A stretch of DNA of 5,977 bases. Source: Propionibacteriaceae bacterium (GTDB taxonomy: Bacteria > Actinomycetota > Actinomycetes > Propionibacteriales > Propionibacteriaceae). The stretch covers positions 1 through 5,977 of the forward strand of contig JAISCH010000158.1 of the NCBI GenBank assembly GCA_031265725.1, written 5' to 3'. Positions 4,512-5,977 of this stretch are shown here, piece by piece (positions within the stretch are counted from its first letter, which is position 1; each line of letters opens with the position of its first letter). The translations under genes were made by a program, and so were the position numbers. A model generated the notes under the pieces. It saw only the letters and a program-made list of their open reading frames with translations, was not told the origin of the DNA and ran no database searches.

Positions 4512-5977
4512 TTGGGTAAAAAGATTTTTGCTGCGGTTCCGCTGCTCTTGGCCGGGGCATTGGCTTTCTCGGCTTGCGCGCCGGTCCCTACCCCGCAGCA
4601 GTCGGTTCTAGAGTCCGACACGACTATTTCAATCATGTGGAATCAGCCGATGTATACGATGAATGCGGTCACCAGTGACGGTAACGCTACCGCCAATCAC
4701 AACATCATCTATCTCACCCGGGACAATTTCATCTACTACGACAAAGCTCTCAATGTCATGCAGAACAAGTCCTATGGAAGCTATGAGAAGATTTCCGACT
4801 CGCCACTCAAGATCAAGATGACACTGGCTGACACCGCGCAGTGGTCGGATGGCGTTCCGGTGGATGTTGCTGATGTGGTGCTGGCCTGGGCTTCAACCTC
4901 CAGTGCTTACAACACCATCACTGATCCCGCTAAAATCAATGAGTTGAAGAATGAAGACGGCACGCTCAAGCCAGTCCCCGGCGGTGCGGTATATTTCAAC
5001 GCCAATATCAACGGAGTCAACCTGGTCAAGGATTATCCCGAGGTCAGTGCGGATGGCAAGTCGGCCACCTTTACCTACTCGGAGCCATTCGCTGACTGGG
5101 AAAATGAGATGTTCTACTTCGGCGCTGGACTTCCGGCTCATATCGTGGCCAAGCGGGCCTTGGGTGTGGCTGATCCCACTGAAGCCAAGGCCGCGCTGTT
5201 GAAGGCTTTCCAGGACAACGACAAGGAAGCTTTGTCGAAGCTCTCGAATGTCTGGAACTTGGACTGGAACTACGTCCAGATGCCCGCAGATGCTGAGCTA
5301 GTAGTGGGCTGTGGCGCGTACAACATCACCGAGTACAAGAAGGGCGATTACCTCACCCTGACCAAGAATCCGCAGTACAAGGGCGAGTTGACCGCTCCGA
5401 CTGAGACCATCACGGTCCGCTACAGCGAGGATCCGATGGCTGCCGTCCAGGCATTGCAGAATGATGAGGTCCAGTTGATCTCCCCGCAGCCGACCGCTGA
5501 CGTGCTCTCGGCGCTGAACGCGTTGAGCAATGTCACAGTCATCTCCGGTGACGAGTCCACCTATGAGCATGTCGATCTCACTTTCGACAATGGCGGGCCG
5601 TTCGATCCGAAGACCTACAAGGGCGACGCCGCCAAGGCGCTCAAGGTGCGGCAGGCTTTCTTGAAGACGATTCCCCGGCAGGAGATCGTGGACAAGATCA
5701 TCAAACCGCTGAACCCCAAGGCTGAAGTGCGTAACTCTTTCAACCTGGTGCCGGGCTCGACGAATTATGCTGACACGGTAGCCGCAAACGGCATGAAGGA
5801 CCAGTACGGCGCGGTTGATATCGAGGGAGCCAAGGCATTATTGGCTGAAGTTGGGGCGAAGTCTCCCCAGGTGCGTATCCTCTATGGGAAGTCGAATGTG
5901 CGTCGGCAGCAGGAATTTGCGCTGATCAAGGAATCGGCTGAATTGGCTGGCTTCAAGATTGTCGACAACGGTAACGA
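4512..5977 (+). CDS. Peptide/oligopeptide ABC transporter substrate-binding lipoprotein, family 5 (runs off the right edge)
   Basis: This is the lipid-anchored binding subunit of a peptide-type ABC importer, acting outside the membrane. The 488 visible residues begin with a lipoprotein signal: MGKK, a hydrophobic core FAAVPLLLAGALAF, and a lipobox ending at C22 (FSAC). The mature part shows family 5 marks: LKIKMTLADTAQWSDGVPVDVADVVLAW (99-126, with WSDG at 111-114), GCGAYNITEYKKGDYLTL (267-284) and VRQAFLKTIPRQEIVDKII (379-397). Relatives are about 500-600 residues, so the C-terminal end is missing. TTG is chosen as start because GGAGG at 4503-4507 lies 4 nt before it and the signal peptide then has ideal proportions. 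An in-frame ATG at 4488 is the alternative. Peptides are the likely ligand, but family 5 also binds nickel, sugars and opines. Permease and ATPase genes may follow outside the window. Confidence 0.92.
   Translation, partial: MGKKIFAAVPLLLAGALAFSACAPVPTPQQSVLESDTTISIMWNQPMYTMNAVTSDGNATANHNIIYLTRDNFIYYDKALNVMQNKSYGSYEKISDSPLKIKMTLADTAQWSDGVPVDVADVVLAWASTSSAYNTITDPAKINELKNEDGTLKPVPGGAVYFNANINGVNLVKDYPEVSADGKSATFTYSEPFADWENEMFYFGAGLPAHIVAKRALGVADPTEAKAALLKAFQDNDKEALSKLSNVWNLDWNYVQMPADAELVVGCGAYNITEYKKGDYLTLTKNPQYKGELTAPTETITVRYSEDPMAAVQALQNDEVQLISPQPTADVLSALNALSNVTVISGDESTYEHVDLTFDNGGPFDPKTYKGDAAKALKVRQAFLKTIPRQEIVDKIIKPLNPKAEVRNSFNLVPGSTNYADTVAANGMKDQYGAVDIEGAKALLAEVGAKSPQVRILYGKSNVRRQQEFALIKESAELAGFKIVDNGN

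Noticed and set aside
4893..5570. Minus-strand open frames inside the peptide-binding protein gene
   Set aside because: Antisense to a continuous family 5 binding-protein frame; no supporting signals.

Overview
The window reads as chromosomal DNA of an actinomycete (Actinomycetota). The clues are a class I glutamine synthetase whose N-terminus resembles the Streptomyces GlnA form (MFQ-ADD.. then [14 protein letters not shown]), a preference for G/C-ending codons in most genes, pentamer arrays of the GlnR type, a likely leaderless gene, and GTG/TTG starts. A propionibacterial-type relative is possible, but the sequence does not settle the genus.

Layout. Bases 1-1000 (minus strand) hold the first 333 residues of glnA, cut by the left edge. 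Bases 1001-1172 are a divergent control region. It has four GTAAC-like pentamers at an exact 11-bp period (GlnR-box geometry), a perfect TATAAT for the rightward operon, and three 9-bp tandem ACAG repeats. Bases 1173-2161 (plus) encode a two-gene toxin-antitoxin (TA) module of a less usual kind: an excisionase-like (MerR-fold HTH) antitoxin overlapping a PIN_3-type nuclease toxin. Bases 2162-2454 are non-coding, with nested hairpins between convergent genes. Bases 2455-3579 (minus) encode a winged-helix protein of the AlkZ/YcaQ (HTH_42) DNA glycosylase superfamily with a QxQ catalytic motif. Bases 3672-4291 (plus) are a classical vapBC operon with a repeat-rich operator. Bases 4292-4511 hold a hairpin cluster, a palindrome lying within a second 11-bp pentamer array, and a promoter. 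From 4512 to the right edge runs a TTG-started lipoprotein gene for a family 5 peptide/oligopeptide-binding protein, cut by the right edge.

How the parts may work together. The flanking genes concern nitrogen: glutamine synthesis on the left and peptide uptake on the right. Both carry pentamer arrays of GlnR type, so common nitrogen control is plausible. Between them sits a compact islet of two unrelated PIN-nuclease TA modules around one DNA-repair glycosylase. In both TA modules the toxin starts at a GTG within a 4-bp GTGA overlap with the antitoxin stop, and both have short tandem direct repeats just before the antitoxin start, which suggests autoregulation. Whether the islet is a functional unit or an accumulation of stabilising cassettes cannot be decided from one window. 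No RNA gene, insertion sequence or CRISPR array was seen.
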